Counted from the stretch's first letter, positions 8,391 to 17,983 are shown. The stretch: DNA of 64,000 nucleotides from Cronobacter muytjensii ATCC 51329 (GCF_001277195.1 NZ_CP012268.1:2480001-2544000), one strand, 5' to 3'. Numbers and translations are program-made. Notes: generated from the letters alone by a model not told the origin.

Positions 8391-8569
8391 GGGTTGGTCT
8401 CTTCTGCGGCAAGCGAGCGGGCTTCATTTTCCAGCAGAACCGGAATACCGTCGCGTAGCGGGAAAGCCAGACGGTCGGCTTTACAGATAAGCTCCTGCTT
8501 TTCCTGATTAAAGTAGAGCTTGCCGGTGCAAACCGGGCAGGCGATGATTTCGAGTAAACGATGATCCAT
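8387..8569 (-). CDS. ycaR: YcaR, Trm112-family small protein
   Basis: This 60-residue protein belongs to the UPF0434/Trm112 family. It begins MDHRLLEIIACPVCTGKLYF with a CPVC zinc-ribbon-like pair at residues 11-14. Trm112-type proteins act as partners for methyltransferases in other organisms; the bacterial YcaR role is not firmly known. A GAGGAACC ribosome site precedes the start. It lies 25 bp after ycaQ and overlaps kdsB by 4 bp. A second complete CxxC pair is not present; only one further Cys is visible in ELICKADRLAF. Confidence 0.92.
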   Translation of the reverse strand: MDHRLLEIIACPVCTGKLYFNQEKQELICKADRLAFPLRDGIPVLLENEARSLAAEETNP

Positions 8570-8594
8570 GGTTCCTCCTGATGGACCGGTGGTA

Positions 8595-9854
8595 TTAATC
8601 TTTTGAGGATATCACATGCGTCCGGGGCGCGGGGTCAATTTCCCAGCCCTCGCCCCACGCCTGCGCAAGCGGGCCGGGCAACTGGCGGAAAACCACCCGG
8701 TGGGCCCCCTGCCAGGCGGCGAAATCGCTGATAGCCTGGCGCAATCCAGCGATAACACCTGGCGTAAACTTCACGTCTTCTTCGCCATAAAGCGCAATCA
8801 CCTCAAGCCACTGCTGCTGACGGTGCATTTTGGCGTCCATGCGCCCGACGAGCGCTCCCTTGTGCAACAGAGGCAGAACGAAATAGCCATATTTACGTTT
8901 GGGCGCCGGGGTATAACATTCAAGACGGTAGGAAAAATTGAAGAACGCCTCAGCGCGTCGGCGGTCCCAGACGATCGGGTCGAATGGCGAGAGCACCGCG
9001 CTGTGAGTCGCGCTGAGTTTGCCCGCCACGGCCTGTTCCAGCAGCGGCACCAGTTCATGATGCAGCCACATCAGCCCGAGCGTCTCGACCTCCACCGGCA
9101 CCACGAACCCCTCCTCCTGCCATGCCTGTAGCAATGGCCCCGTCGCGACATGACGCAGCCGGTAGTAATCGGCAAGCCAGGCACTGCGGAAAATGCCGAG
9201 GCTGCGCGCGCTCCTGGCAAGCATCTGCGCCTCGGCCTGCGCTTTGTCGATCAGATGCAGGCTGTCGTCCCAGTCAGGCAGTACGCGGGTGGTGAGATCG
9301 TAGACGCGCTGGAAATTGCGTCGCTCCACCACCATCACCTGACCCGAGGTAAAAAGCCCTTCCAGGTGTTTTTTATGCGGTTTCCATTCCCACCAGCCGC
9401 TGGAGCCTTTGCGCGGATGCCCGAAATCCGCCGAACGAACCGGGCCGTTGCGCTCGATAAACGCCATCAGTTCGCCTATCTCCTGCGCGTGCTCTTTCAT
9501 CCAGCCGGCACGGTATTTCCAGCCCATGTTTTCAGGGTTGAGCATACGGTGACGGAAAAGCGGGAAATCGCTGCGCGGCAGGAAACAGGCTTCATGCGCC
9601 CAGTACTCCATGAGTTCGCCGCGCGCCAGGGCGTCATCAAGCCAGTGCCCCGGATAAGCGCCGAGACGGCTGAACAGCACCAGATACGGACTGCGCGCCA
9701 CGATGTTAATCGTGTCGATTTGCAGTAGCGACATGCGGGCAACGGTAGCGAGGATATCGGCAGAGCGTGCGCGCCGCGTCGGCTTTTTCAAAAGCCCCTG
9801 CGCGGCAAGATGGAGATGGCGCGCCGCGCGTAAAGAAAGATGCACTCCAGACAT
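8595..9854 (-). CDS. ycaQ: Interstrand-crosslink DNA glycosylase YcaQ
   Basis: YcaQ (AlkX/AlkZ-type, HTH_42 superfamily) is a DNA glycosylase that unhooks alkylation-type interstrand crosslinks. The predicted protein from the ATG at 9852-9854 (MSGVHLSLRAARHLHLAAQG) is 419 residues, against about 410 in E. coli. Family blocks visible include RMSLLQIDTINIVARSPYLV near the N-terminus, WWEWKPHKKHLEGLF in the middle, and SPFDPIVWDRRRAEAFFNF with GRMDAKMHR in the C-terminal part. An upstream in-frame ATG at 9887 would add eleven poorly conserved residues and nearly reach the lpxK stop, so I prefer 9854. It lies 37 bp after lpxK. Confidence 0.93.
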   Translation of the reverse strand: MSGVHLSLRAARHLHLAAQGLLKKPTRRARSADILATVARMSLLQIDTINIVARSPYLVLFSRLGAYPGHWLDDALARGELMEYWAHEACFLPRSDFPLFRHRMLNPENMGWKYRAGWMKEHAQEIGELMAFIERNGPVRSADFGHPRKGSSGWWEWKPHKKHLEGLFTSGQVMVVERRNFQRVYDLTTRVLPDWDDSLHLIDKAQAEAQMLARSARSLGIFRSAWLADYYRLRHVATGPLLQAWQEEGFVVPVEVETLGLMWLHHELVPLLEQAVAGKLSATHSAVLSPFDPIVWDRRRAEAFFNFSYRLECYTPAPKRKYGYFVLPLLHKGALVGRMDAKMHRQQQWLEVIALYGEEDVKFTPGVIAGLRQAISDFAAWQGAHRVVFRQLPGPLAQAWGEGWEIDPAPRTHVISSKD

Positions 9855-9891
9855 ATCAGCTCCCGTACGCGAACCTGACTGGCACACCTGC

Positions 9892-10869
9892 TTAACGCAC
9901 CAGCGCGAGGATATCCTTCAATAATTGATCGGCCTGCGGCTGCGACAGCACCGCTTCCACCGGCAAATACCACCAGTCCTCATGGGCGAAAGCGCGGCAT
10001 TTTACGGCGTCTTTTTCAGTCATGATGAGCGTCTGCCCGTCACTCAACAGCGCCAGGACGTCGGCTTCGCGCAGCGCCTGATGGTCGGCGAGGCTTACCG
10101 TTTTCACCAGCGTCAGGCCGCATTTCTCAAGCGTGGCGAAAAAGCGCGGCGGATGGCCGATTCCTGCCATCGCGACGACGTTGTTAAGGCTTTCAACCGG
10201 GCGCTTTTCACCACTACGCAGATTCACCGCCAGGCCTGGAGTAAGCTGCATTGCAATTTCGCCGCTCCGGGCTTCGCCGCCGTTGGTAATAACGGCATCG
10301 ACCTGTTTAAGGCGAGAAGCGCGTTCGCGCATCGGCCCGGCGGGGAGCCACCAGCCATTGCCGAAACGGCGTGCGCCATCGACAACGACAATTTCTTTGT
10401 CGCGCGCCAGCGCGTAATGCTGAAGGCCGTCATCGGTGATGATCATTTGCGGGCCCGCGCGTTCGAGGAGCGCCTGCACCGCTTCTGCGCGGTTTGCGGA
10501 TACCGCCACAGGCGCGCCGGTACGCTGATAAATCAGCACCGGCTCGTCGCCAGCTTCCGCAGGCGTGGTGGCATCGTTAAGCACCAGCGGATAATGCGTC
10601 GCCTTACCGCCGTAGCCACGGGAGACAACGCCTGCACGCACGCCCCGCCGCTGTAGTTGCTCAACCAGCCAGACTACAACCGGCGTTTTGCCATTGCCGC
10701 CTGCGGTCAGGTTGCCCACCACCACTACCGGCACCGGCGCGCGCCAGGCTTTACGCAACCCTAAGCGATAACTCAGGCGGATAGCGCCGCTCACCAGGCC
10801 ATAGAGCCAGGAGAGCGGCAGCAGCAAGACCCATAACGGCGAACGGCCGGACCAGATGCGCTCAATCAT
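9892..10869 (-). CDS. lpxK: Tetraacyldisaccharide 4'-kinase LpxK
   Basis: LpxK phosphorylates the 4' position of the tetraacyldisaccharide 1-phosphate precursor to make lipid IVA, on the inner face of the inner membrane. The product is 325 residues, close to the 328 of E. coli. It has an N-terminal hydrophobic stretch (about 10-32) and an unusual P-loop GNLTAGGNGKTPV at 52-64. Further conserved blocks are VSRGYGG, TDDGLQHYALARD and GNGWWLPAGPMRE. Its ATG overlaps the msbA stop by 4 bp (10866-10869), so flippase and kinase are translationally coupled. Confidence 0.96.
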   Translation of the reverse strand: MIERIWSGRSPLWVLLLPLSWLYGLVSGAIRLSYRLGLRKAWRAPVPVVVVGNLTAGGNGKTPVVVWLVEQLQRRGVRAGVVSRGYGGKATHYPLVLNDATTPAEAGDEPVLIYQRTGAPVAVSANRAEAVQALLERAGPQMIITDDGLQHYALARDKEIVVVDGARRFGNGWWLPAGPMRERASRLKQVDAVITNGGEARSGEIAMQLTPGLAVNLRSGEKRPVESLNNVVAMAGIGHPPRFFATLEKCGLTLVKTVSLADHQALREADVLALLSDGQTLIMTEKDAVKCRAFAHEDWWYLPVEAVLSQPQADQLLKDILALVR

Positions 10870-12614
10870 TGACCAAACTGCATTTTATGCAACTGCGCAT
10901 AGACGCCGCGGTGCTCCAGCAATTCGGTATGGTTACCGCGCTCCACGATGCGCCCATCTTCGATTACCACGATTTCATCTGCCTGTTCTATGGTGGAGAG
11001 ACGGTGCGCGATAACCAGTGACGTACGGTTCTTTTGCAGCTCGTCCAGCGCCGCCTGGATGGCGCGTTCTGATTCGGTATCCAGCGCGGAGGTGGCTTCA
11101 TCAAGGATAAGGATCGGGCTGTCGCGCAGCAGAGCGCGGGCAATCGCGATACGCTGACGCTGGCCGCCTGAAAGCAGCACGCCGTTTTCGCCGATAACGG
11201 TATCAAGACCGTTATCCATCTTATTAATAAAGTCCATCGCATAGGCCATACGGGCAGCTTTTTCGATCTCTTCACGGCTGTACTCTTCGGTACGCGCGTA
11301 AGCAATATTATTGGCGATAGTGTCATTAAACAGATGGACATTCTGAGAGACCAGCGCGACCTGGTTACGCAGTGATGAGAGCGTATAGTCACGCAGGTCG
11401 TGGCCGTCCAGCAGGATCTCACCGCTGTCGATGTCATAAAAGCGCGTAATAAGGCTGGCGAGCGTCGATTTACCGGAGCCCGAACGCCCCACCAGCGCCA
11501 CCGTTTTCCCTGCCGGGATCGAGAGACTGATATCACGCAGCGCCGGAATGTCACGGCCCGGATAGGTAAAGGTAACGTCACGGAACTCGAGATTGCCCTG
11601 AGCGCGTTCGATGACACGGGTGCCTTCGTCTTTTTCCTGCTCGCTGTCGAGGATGGCGAACAGTGTCTGGCAGGCTGCCATCCCACGCTGGAACTGCGCG
11701 TTGACGTTAGTCAGAGATTTCAGCGGACGCATCAGCGCAATCATTGAAGAGAAGACCACGGTGATGGTGCCCGCCGTTAAGGTTTCCATCACGCTCGGGA
11801 AGCTTGCGGCATACAGCACGAATGCCAGCGCCAGAGAAGCAATCAGCTGGATAATCGGGTCGGAAATCGACGAGGCGGACACCATTTTCATGCCCTGCAG
11901 GCGCATCTTATTGCTCACTTTCGCGAAGCGTTCGCCTTCAACCTGCTGGCCGCCGAAAATCAGGACTTCTTTATGGCCTTTCAGCATCTGCTCGGCGCTG
12001 GTCGTCACCTGCCCCATGGTGTTCTGCATGTTTTTGCTGATGCTGCGAAAACGCTTCGACACAACGCGGATAGCGATGGACACAATCGGCGCCAGCACAA
12101 TCAAAATCAGTGAAAGCTGCCAGCTGTAGTAAAACATCATGATGAACAGGCCGATGATCGACGCCCCCTCACGCACTACGGTAATAAGCGCGCTGGAGGA
12201 AGACGAGGCCACCTGCTCTGAGTCGTAGGTAATGCGGGAGAGCAACGTGCCGGTAGACTGTTTATCGAAGAAAGATACGGGCATGCCCATCATGTGATTA
12301 AACAGGCGGCGGCGCATCGTCATTACGACTTTCCCGGAAACCCAGGAGATGCAGTAGCTGGAAATGTAACTGGTGATACCGCGCAGCACCATCAGGCCAA
12401 TCACCACCAGCGGCATCCATAGCAGCACTGAGCGGTCTGTTTTACCAAAACCATCATCCAGTAATGGTTTAAGTAGCGATAACATATAGGTATCGCTGGC
12501 TGCGTTGAGTATTAACGCTACCCCAGCCACAATCAGACCCGCTTTGAAGGGTGCAATCACCGGCCAGAGTCGGCGGAAGGTCTGCCACGTGGAGAGATCT
12601 TTATCGTTATGCAT
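10866..12614 (-). CDS. msbA: Lipid A export ATP-binding/permease MsbA
   Basis: MsbA is a homodimeric ABC exporter that flips core lipid A across the inner membrane. The 582 residues match E. coli exactly in length, with an N-terminal six-helix transmembrane domain to about residue 330. The nucleotide-binding domain follows, with Walker A GRSGSGKST (around 376-384), signature LSGGQRQR (around 481), Walker B ILILDEATSALD and an H-loop in SLVIAHRLST. It is followed immediately by lpxK and preceded by comEC with a 36 bp gap, all on the same strand. Confidence 0.97.
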   Translation of the reverse strand: MHNDKDLSTWQTFRRLWPVIAPFKAGLIVAGVALILNAASDTYMLSLLKPLLDDGFGKTDRSVLLWMPLVVIGLMVLRGITSYISSYCISWVSGKVVMTMRRRLFNHMMGMPVSFFDKQSTGTLLSRITYDSEQVASSSSSALITVVREGASIIGLFIMMFYYSWQLSLILIVLAPIVSIAIRVVSKRFRSISKNMQNTMGQVTTSAEQMLKGHKEVLIFGGQQVEGERFAKVSNKMRLQGMKMVSASSISDPIIQLIASLALAFVLYAASFPSVMETLTAGTITVVFSSMIALMRPLKSLTNVNAQFQRGMAACQTLFAILDSEQEKDEGTRVIERAQGNLEFRDVTFTYPGRDIPALRDISLSIPAGKTVALVGRSGSGKSTLASLITRFYDIDSGEILLDGHDLRDYTLSSLRNQVALVSQNVHLFNDTIANNIAYARTEEYSREEIEKAARMAYAMDFINKMDNGLDTVIGENGVLLSGGQRQRIAIARALLRDSPILILDEATSALDTESERAIQAALDELQKNRTSLVIAHRLSTIEQADEIVVIEDGRIVERGNHTELLEHRGVYAQLHKMQFGQ

Positions 12615-12650
12615 TCAAAAAACCAGCTTTCGTTGAAATAGCCGCATATT

Positions 12651-14915
12651 CTACCTGTATTCAGCAGGTGAGCCAAACCACTGATGATACCAGCGGGGTA
12701 AAATCTGTTCTCTGAACCCTTCAATCTGCCATTGCCCTGGCGAAAAAGAGACAGAGATTTGCCCGGCGTGTGCCGTATCGCACCATTGATAGCGATGTGT
12801 TTTATAGCGTCGTATTATGGTCGTGGATGGCAGGCGCCAGGCGTTGTAGCGAGACACCGACGCCAGCGCCGCTTTGCCATTCACAACCGAAAGTAGCGTC
12901 GGCGTTGATGAAGTACGGCTGCCGTGGTGAGGCACCTGAATAATATCTGCCTGTAACTGCCGCCACTGCTTTTTGAGCATAGCCAACTCTGCCGGAGCTT
13001 CAATATCGCCAGTCAGCAAGACGCTGTGCTCGCCGTCATCGATTTTCACCACACATGAACGGTTATTACCCCGCGCCTGAAAACCCTCCGGTGGCCAGTG
13101 CACAGTAAAGTCGAGGCCCTGCCAGCGCCAGTGCACGCCTTTCACGCAGGGAAAATGGTTGGCCCAACCGAGTGGGCTGCGGATCCACATCTGCGGCCAT
13201 GCGCGCGCCAGGCTCTCCAACCCACCCCGGTGATCGAGGTGCTCATGGCTGATAACTATCCCTTCCGGCTCAAGATGATGCCAGCGAAGCCAGGGGATAA
13301 TCGTTTGCTGAGCGCTGTCGCCGCCAGCCCAGGCGTTTCCGCTGTCGTACAGTATCGCCTTGCCGTGGCGCTCAATCACCACGGAGAGACCGTGACCGAT
13401 ATCCAGCATATGTAACCGCCAGGTATCCTCTGCGGGTTTCTGCCAGAATGGCCATGACAGCAGCCCCAGCGTAATACCGCATGTTGCAGTCGAGGTACGC
13501 CACCAGCGCGTCCGCCAGAGAATAACCCCGGCCCAGGGCGCAAGCATCAGCCACTGATAGCGTTGATCAAGGCCAAGCCAGCCGGGAGGCAACTGCCGTA
13601 AGAACCAGAAAAGCGCGGCCAGCGTTCGGTCAGCTATCAGCCATATCCCCTGCTCCGCCCACGTTAGATGCGCCAGATCCAGCAGCATGCCAGCCAGTAC
13701 CAGCGGCACGGCAATAAACGTGACCGCCGGCACCGCGACCAGATTCGCCAGCAGCGAGGACAGACTAATGCCATGGAACAACAAAAGCTGAAGCGGCAGC
13801 AGCAGCAGCGTCATACCGCACTGCAGATGCAGCAGGCTTTTCAGATGACGCCATCTCCCGTCAGCGCGCAACGGCACCCACTGATACCAGAAAATCAGCG
13901 CAGCCACAGCAAAGGCTGAAAGCCAGAGGCTTTCAGAGAGTATCGCCACGGGATCGCAGAAGAGAATGCTACCCACACAGCAGGCCCAAACTTGCCAGGG
14001 CGTCCATTGCCTGCCGCAAAATCGCAGCGCGCACCAGACGGAAATCGCGACCAGGGTTCTCACGGCGGGCGGATTACTGCCTGAGAGCCAGGTATAAAGT
14101 GCCGCTGTTGCCAGCATCGCCATTAAGGGAAACCGGTAGCCTATCCAGCGCGCAGGCAATAAGAGCTGTAACAAACGCGCCAGCGCCCACCCCAGCGTGC
14201 CGACAAAACCGATATGCAGCCCGGAGATAGCCATCAAATGCGCAGTGCCGGTTTCACGCAGGAGCGTTTTGACGTCATCTGTCAGGGCCACCCGCTCACC
14301 GAACCCGAGCGCCAGAATGACAGGTCGCCAGGTAAACGGTGCCAGTTGCTGGCTGACCGACGCGATATAGCGCGAGCGAAAGCTGCACGCCTCACTCAGC
14401 CGCTGCGCTGCCACCACGCGCCCGTTAAGCGGCTGGTGTTGCGATAAGGCATAGCGCTGGCGGTCAAAACCGCCTTCGTTGAGTTGCCCATGCACTGGCC
14501 TCAAGCGCAGCGTCATTAACCAGCGCTGGCCTGCGCACACCTGCTGCGGAAGATAAGTGCCCCGCAATATTGCCCCAGGCGCTGAAAGCCACCGTTCGCC
14601 ATTCAACCGGAGAATTTTCACATTATGCTCTGTCGCGCCGTCGGTATCAGTCACCACCACCTCGGCCTGATGCGTCTTTCCGGCAAGCGATGTATATGGC
14701 AACGTGGCCTGCCGCGCGGCGAACAGCCCCCAGCAGAGAAAGAGCAACATCAGCGCCGGATAACGCACGGCCCGATACCGCAGAAAAACCATGACGGATG
14801 CCAGCAGCGTGAGCGCCGTTATCTGCGTGACGGGTGGCAGCGCGGGCAGGAAAAGCAGTGGCGACAGACCTGCCATGACGCACAGGCATAACGCGGGCAG
14901 CGGGATCACAAACAC
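12651..14915 (-). CDS. comEC: ComEC/Rec2-family DNA uptake channel protein
   Basis: This is the counterpart of E. coli YcaI, the ComEC-type inner-membrane protein implicated in moving single-stranded DNA into the cytoplasm during uptake. The product is 754 residues, the E. coli length. The first ~100 residues contain hydrophobic helices. A DUF4131-like soluble segment follows, then the multi-helix Competence domain (roughly 190-470) starting near ETGTAHLMAISGLHIGF. The C-terminal part is a metallo-beta-lactamase-like domain with the metal motif SHEHLDHRGG near residue 558 and LLTGDIEAPAE later. No other competence genes lie nearby. Confidence 0.92.
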   Translation of the reverse strand: MFVIPLPALCLCVMAGLSPLLFLPALPPVTQITALTLLASVMVFLRYRAVRYPALMLLFLCWGLFAARQATLPYTSLAGKTHQAEVVVTDTDGATEHNVKILRLNGERWLSAPGAILRGTYLPQQVCAGQRWLMTLRLRPVHGQLNEGGFDRQRYALSQHQPLNGRVVAAQRLSEACSFRSRYIASVSQQLAPFTWRPVILALGFGERVALTDDVKTLLRETGTAHLMAISGLHIGFVGTLGWALARLLQLLLPARWIGYRFPLMAMLATAALYTWLSGSNPPAVRTLVAISVWCALRFCGRQWTPWQVWACCVGSILFCDPVAILSESLWLSAFAVAALIFWYQWVPLRADGRWRHLKSLLHLQCGMTLLLLPLQLLLFHGISLSSLLANLVAVPAVTFIAVPLVLAGMLLDLAHLTWAEQGIWLIADRTLAALFWFLRQLPPGWLGLDQRYQWLMLAPWAGVILWRTRWWRTSTATCGITLGLLSWPFWQKPAEDTWRLHMLDIGHGLSVVIERHGKAILYDSGNAWAGGDSAQQTIIPWLRWHHLEPEGIVISHEHLDHRGGLESLARAWPQMWIRSPLGWANHFPCVKGVHWRWQGLDFTVHWPPEGFQARGNNRSCVVKIDDGEHSVLLTGDIEAPAELAMLKKQWRQLQADIIQVPHHGSRTSSTPTLLSVVNGKAALASVSRYNAWRLPSTTIIRRYKTHRYQWCDTAHAGQISVSFSPGQWQIEGFREQILPRWYHQWFGSPAEYR

Positions 14916-15063
14916 CTCCTTGTTGCGAAGGAGTGTGCAGCGGTCAAACGAGATTGTCAGACAGAGGTTGCTGGTTTTACGAGGCGTACAGAAAGGAATT
15001 TATGACGTTACAACGGTTGCAGTAAAAGTGTCGAGGCAGCTCGCAGTACCCTGTGACAGGTAC

Positions 15064-15089
15064 AAAAAACGGCGCCCTGAGGTGCCGTT
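15064..15089 (-). terminator. ihfB terminator
   Basis: On the minus strand AACGGCACC-TCAG-GGCGCCGTT is followed by a T-run (plus-strand A-run at 15064-15069), about 25 bp past the ihfB stop. This is a standard intrinsic terminator. Confidence 0.8.
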
Positions 15090-15112
15090 CTCTGCAAGGT
15101 TAAGGGATGGAC

Positions 15113-15397
15113 TTAACCGTAAATATTGGCGCGGTCGCGTAGTTCTTTACCCGGTTTAAAGTGCGGAACGTACTTACCTTCCAGCTCAACTTTATCACCT
15201 GTTTTCGGGTTACGCCCGGTGCGTGGTGCGCGATAGTGTAAGGAGAAACTGCCGAAACCCCGGATTTCAATACGCTCGCCCTGGGCAAGAGTAGAGGCCA
15301 TATGTTCCAGCATCTCTTTAACCGCATCTTCCACCGCTTTCGCCGGGATATGGGAGTGCTGGCTTGCAAGTCTTTCTATTAATTCTGACTTGGTCAT
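15113..15397 (-). CDS. ihfB: Integration host factor beta subunit
   Basis: IhfB pairs with IhfA to form IHF, a sequence-specific DNA-bending nucleoid protein used in recombination, replication and sigma-54 promoters. The ATG at 15395-15397 gives a 94-residue protein beginning MTKSELIERLASQHSHIPAK. The DNA-binding beta-arm region RGFGSFSLHYRAPRTGRNPK includes the proline that intercalates between bases. A GGAGGAAAC ribosome site precedes this ATG; an upstream in-frame ATG at 15415 adds six residues and lies before that site, so it is unlikely. It follows rpsA on the same strand after 114 bp, as in E. coli. Confidence 0.97.
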   Translation of the reverse strand: MTKSELIERLASQHSHIPAKAVEDAVKEMLEHMASTLAQGERIEIRGFGSFSLHYRAPRTGRNPKTGDKVELEGKYVPHFKPGKELRDRANIYG

Positions 15398-15447
15398 GTT
15401 TCCTCCGGTTTCCATTCAGGAAAATTGTCTTACAGCTACCATCGAAC

Positions 15448-15500
15448 AAGGGCGGCCAAAGCCGCCCTTAGTGTCTGATTACAGGCCGGAACCTGTAATC
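15448..15500 (-). terminator. Tandem hairpins after rpsA
   Basis: Two perfect stems lie between the rpsA stop and ihfB: GATTACAGG/CCTGTAATC (15477-15500) and AAGGGCGGC/GCCGCCCTT (15448-15469). The second is followed on the minus strand by GTTCG rather than a clean T-run. Either partial termination or 3'-end stabilisation of the abundant rpsA mRNA fits; some read-through into ihfB is expected. Confidence 0.55.
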
Positions 15501-15511
15501 TGTCAAGGCAA

Positions 15512-17185
15512 TTACTCGCCTTTAGCTGCTTTGAACGCTTCAGCCATTGCGTTAGAGAAGTTGCCTTCTTCCTGTTTGTTGTTAACAGAAGCGATTGCAT
15601 CTTTCTCGTCAGCTTCGTCTTTCGCACGAACAGACAGGCTTACTACGCGGTTCTTACGATCAACGCCGGTGAACTTAGCTTCAACGTCGTCGCCAACGCT
15701 CAGAACCAGAGTCGCGTCTTCTACGCGGTCACGGGAAGCTTCAGAAGCGCGCAGGTAGCCTTCAACGCCGTCTGCTAATTCAACTGTAGCACCTTTAGCG
15801 TCAACTGCGGTTACTTTACCAGTAACGATTGCACCTTTCTTGTTCAGCGCAACGTAGTTGTTGAACGGATCTTCCGCGAGCTGTTTAACGCCCAGGGAGA
15901 TACGCTCACGCTCTGCGTCAACCTGCAGTACAACGGCAGCGATTTCGTCGCCTTTTTTGTACTCGCGAACGGCTTCTTCGCCAGCCACGTTCCAGGAGAT
16001 GTCAGACAGGTGAACCAGACCGTCGATGCCGCCGTCCAGGCCGATGAAGATACCGAAGTCAGTGATAGACTTGATTTTACCTTCAACGCGATCGCCTTTG
16101 TTGTGGGTCTCAGCGAACTGCTGCCACGGGTTGGCTTTGCACTGTTTCAGGCCCAGGGAGATACGACGACGTTCTTCGTCGATATCCAGAACCATCACTT
16201 CTACCACGTCGCCGACGTTAACAACTTTGGACGGGTGGATGTTTTTGTTGGTCCAGTCCATTTCGGAAACGTGTACCAGGCCTTCAACGCCTTCTTCGAT
16301 TTCAACGAAGCAGCCGTAGTCGGTCAGGTTGGTTACGCGACCAGTCAGGCGAGTGCCTTCCGGGTAACGTTTAGCGATAGCAACCCACGGATCTTCGCCC
16401 AGCTGTTTCAGGCCCAGGGAGACACGGGTACGCTCGCGGTCGAACTTCAGCACTTTAACAGTGATTTCGTCGCCCACGTTCACGATTTCGCTCGGATGCT
16501 TAACGCGTTTCCATGCCATATCAGTGATGTGCAGCAGGCCGTCTACGCCGCCCAGATCAACGAATGCACCGTAGTCAGTGAGGTTCTTAACGATACCTTT
16601 AACTTCCATGCCTTCCTGCAGGTTTTCCAGCAGCTGATCGCGCTCTGCGCTGTTTTCAGATTCGATAACGGCACGACGGGAAACGACAACGTTGTTACGC
16701 TTCTGGTCCAGCTTGATTACTTTGAATTCAAGCTCTTTGCCTTCGAGGTGCAGGGTGTCACGAACCGGACGCACGTCTACCAGGGAACCCGGCAGGAACG
16801 CACGAATACCGTTCAGCTCAACAGTGAAGCCGCCCTTGACTTTGCCATTGATAACACCAGTAACGGTTGCAGCTTCTTCGTAAGCTTTTTCCAGCATCAG
16901 CCACGCTTCGTGACGTTTAGCTTTCTCACGAGACAGCAGGGTTTCGCCGAAACCGTCTTCTACTGCATCCAGAGCAACGTCAACTTCGTCACCAACCTGG
17001 ATTTCAATTTCGCCCTGGGCGTTTTTGAACTGCTCTGCCGGAATGGCGGACTCAGATTTCAGACCGGCGTCAACCAGTACTACGTCTTTGTCGATAGCAA
17101 CAACAACGCCACGAACGATAGAACCCGGGCGGGTTTCGATTTCTTTCAGGGATTCTTCAAAGAGTTGAGCAAAAGATTCAGTCAT
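15512..17185 (-). CDS. rpsA: 30S ribosomal protein S1
   Basis: S1 binds the 5' regions of mRNAs on the small subunit and unfolds structure for initiation. The 557-residue protein equals E. coli S1. It contains six S1 (OB-fold) repeats: two N-terminal ribosome-docking units and four RNA-binding units recognisable by repeated VTNLTDYGCFVEI-type and RISLGLKQ segments. Codon use is strongly biased, as for a highly expressed gene; this leaves a long meaningless open frame on the opposite strand. The leader lacks a strong Shine-Dalgarno sequence, matching known autoregulated initiation. It lies downstream of cmk on the same strand. Confidence 0.98.
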   Translation of the reverse strand: MTESFAQLFEESLKEIETRPGSIVRGVVVAIDKDVVLVDAGLKSESAIPAEQFKNAQGEIEIQVGDEVDVALDAVEDGFGETLLSREKAKRHEAWLMLEKAYEEAATVTGVINGKVKGGFTVELNGIRAFLPGSLVDVRPVRDTLHLEGKELEFKVIKLDQKRNNVVVSRRAVIESENSAERDQLLENLQEGMEVKGIVKNLTDYGAFVDLGGVDGLLHITDMAWKRVKHPSEIVNVGDEITVKVLKFDRERTRVSLGLKQLGEDPWVAIAKRYPEGTRLTGRVTNLTDYGCFVEIEEGVEGLVHVSEMDWTNKNIHPSKVVNVGDVVEVMVLDIDEERRRISLGLKQCKANPWQQFAETHNKGDRVEGKIKSITDFGIFIGLDGGIDGLVHLSDISWNVAGEEAVREYKKGDEIAAVVLQVDAERERISLGVKQLAEDPFNNYVALNKKGAIVTGKVTAVDAKGATVELADGVEGYLRASEASRDRVEDATLVLSVGDDVEAKFTGVDRKNRVVSLSVRAKDEADEKDAIASVNNKQEEGNFSNAMAEAFKAAKGE

Positions 17186-17290
17186 GTTTAATCTTCAGGT
17201 TTTAAATTAACGTCCACCTGGCATCATGCTGGGTGGGGTTGTTTCACATACCCGCTGTCACTCCATTGCAACGGGGGTACTGCAAATTCG
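17186..17290 (-). promoter_or_regulatory. rpsA 5' leader, S1 autoregulatory region
   Basis: The minus-strand sequence before the rpsA ATG closely resembles the E. coli rpsA leader, which folds into hairpins and allows efficient initiation without a canonical Shine-Dalgarno; free S1 represses it. Recognisable blocks are GACAGCGGGTATGTGAAACA, CCAGGTGGACGTTAA and CCTGAAGATTAAAC next to the ATG. The only purine element near the start is the weak GAAG. The match to E. coli is from memory; the autoregulatory role is known there and inferred here. Confidence 0.7.
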
Positions 17291-17296
17291 GTCGCG

Positions 17297-17983
17297 TTAC
17301 TTCGCGAGCGCCAGTTTTTCACGGGCGTATTCGAGCGCCTTTTCGATGACCTGTTCGATGCTAAGGCTGGTGGAATCCAGCACCAGAGCGTCTTGCGCAG
17401 GCACTAACGGCGCTACGGGCCGGTTACGATCGCGGTCATCGCGCTCTTTTATCTCGGCCAAAAGGCGTTCAAAGTTAACACTAAAGCCCTTTTCCTGCAA
17501 CTGTAGCATGCGGCGATGGGCACGCTCTTCCGAAGAGGCGTCGAGGAAAATTTTCACTGGCGCATCAGGGAAAACCACGGTTCCCATATCGCGCCCGTCG
17601 GCTATCAAGCCAGGGGCTTCACGGAACGCGCGCTGACGGCGCAGCAGGGCCTCGCGCACGCGCGGAAACGCGGCGACCTGCGAAGCGGCGTTCGCCACTT
17701 CCTGCGTGCGGATTTCGGCGCTGACGTCCTCGCCTTCCAGAATCACTTCCAGTTCGCCCTGTTGCGCGACGAAACGCACGTCGAGATGCGCAGCCAGCGG
17801 AACCAGCGCTTCTTCAGAGGCGACGTCGACATGATGATGCAGCGCGGCCAGCGCAAGAACCCGGTAAATGGCGCCGGAATCCAGTAAATGCCATTGCAGG
17901 GTCTCAGCCATCGCTTTACACAGCGTGCCTTTGCCTGCGCCGCTTGGGCCATCGATTGTGATTACCGGGACGGATGCCGTCAT
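17297..17983 (-). CDS. cmk: Cytidylate kinase
   Basis: Cmk phosphorylates CMP and dCMP using ATP, supplying CDP for nucleotide and phospholipid metabolism. From the ATG at 17981-17983 the protein is 228 residues and starts MTASVPVITIDGPSGAGKGT, with the P-loop at residues 12-20. DGRDMGTVVFPDAPVKIFL and an RDDRDRNR segment typical of the LID region follow. A GAAGGAG ribosome site lies just upstream of this ATG; an in-frame ATG twelve codons earlier (18019) lacks that support. It lies upstream of rpsA, whose distal promoter in E. coli is inside cmk. Confidence 0.96.
   Translation of the reverse strand: MTASVPVITIDGPSGAGKGTLCKAMAETLQWHLLDSGAIYRVLALAALHHHVDVASEEALVPLAAHLDVRFVAQQGELEVILEGEDVSAEIRTQEVANAASQVAAFPRVREALLRRQRAFREAPGLIADGRDMGTVVFPDAPVKIFLDASSEERAHRRMLQLQEKGFSVNFERLLAEIKERDDRDRNRPVAPLVPAQDALVLDSTSLSIEQVIEKALEYAREKLALAK

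Noticed and set aside
16010..17191. 393-codon open frame antisense to rpsA
   Set aside because: Same codon-bias artefact, especially strong in a highly expressed gene; no family resemblance.
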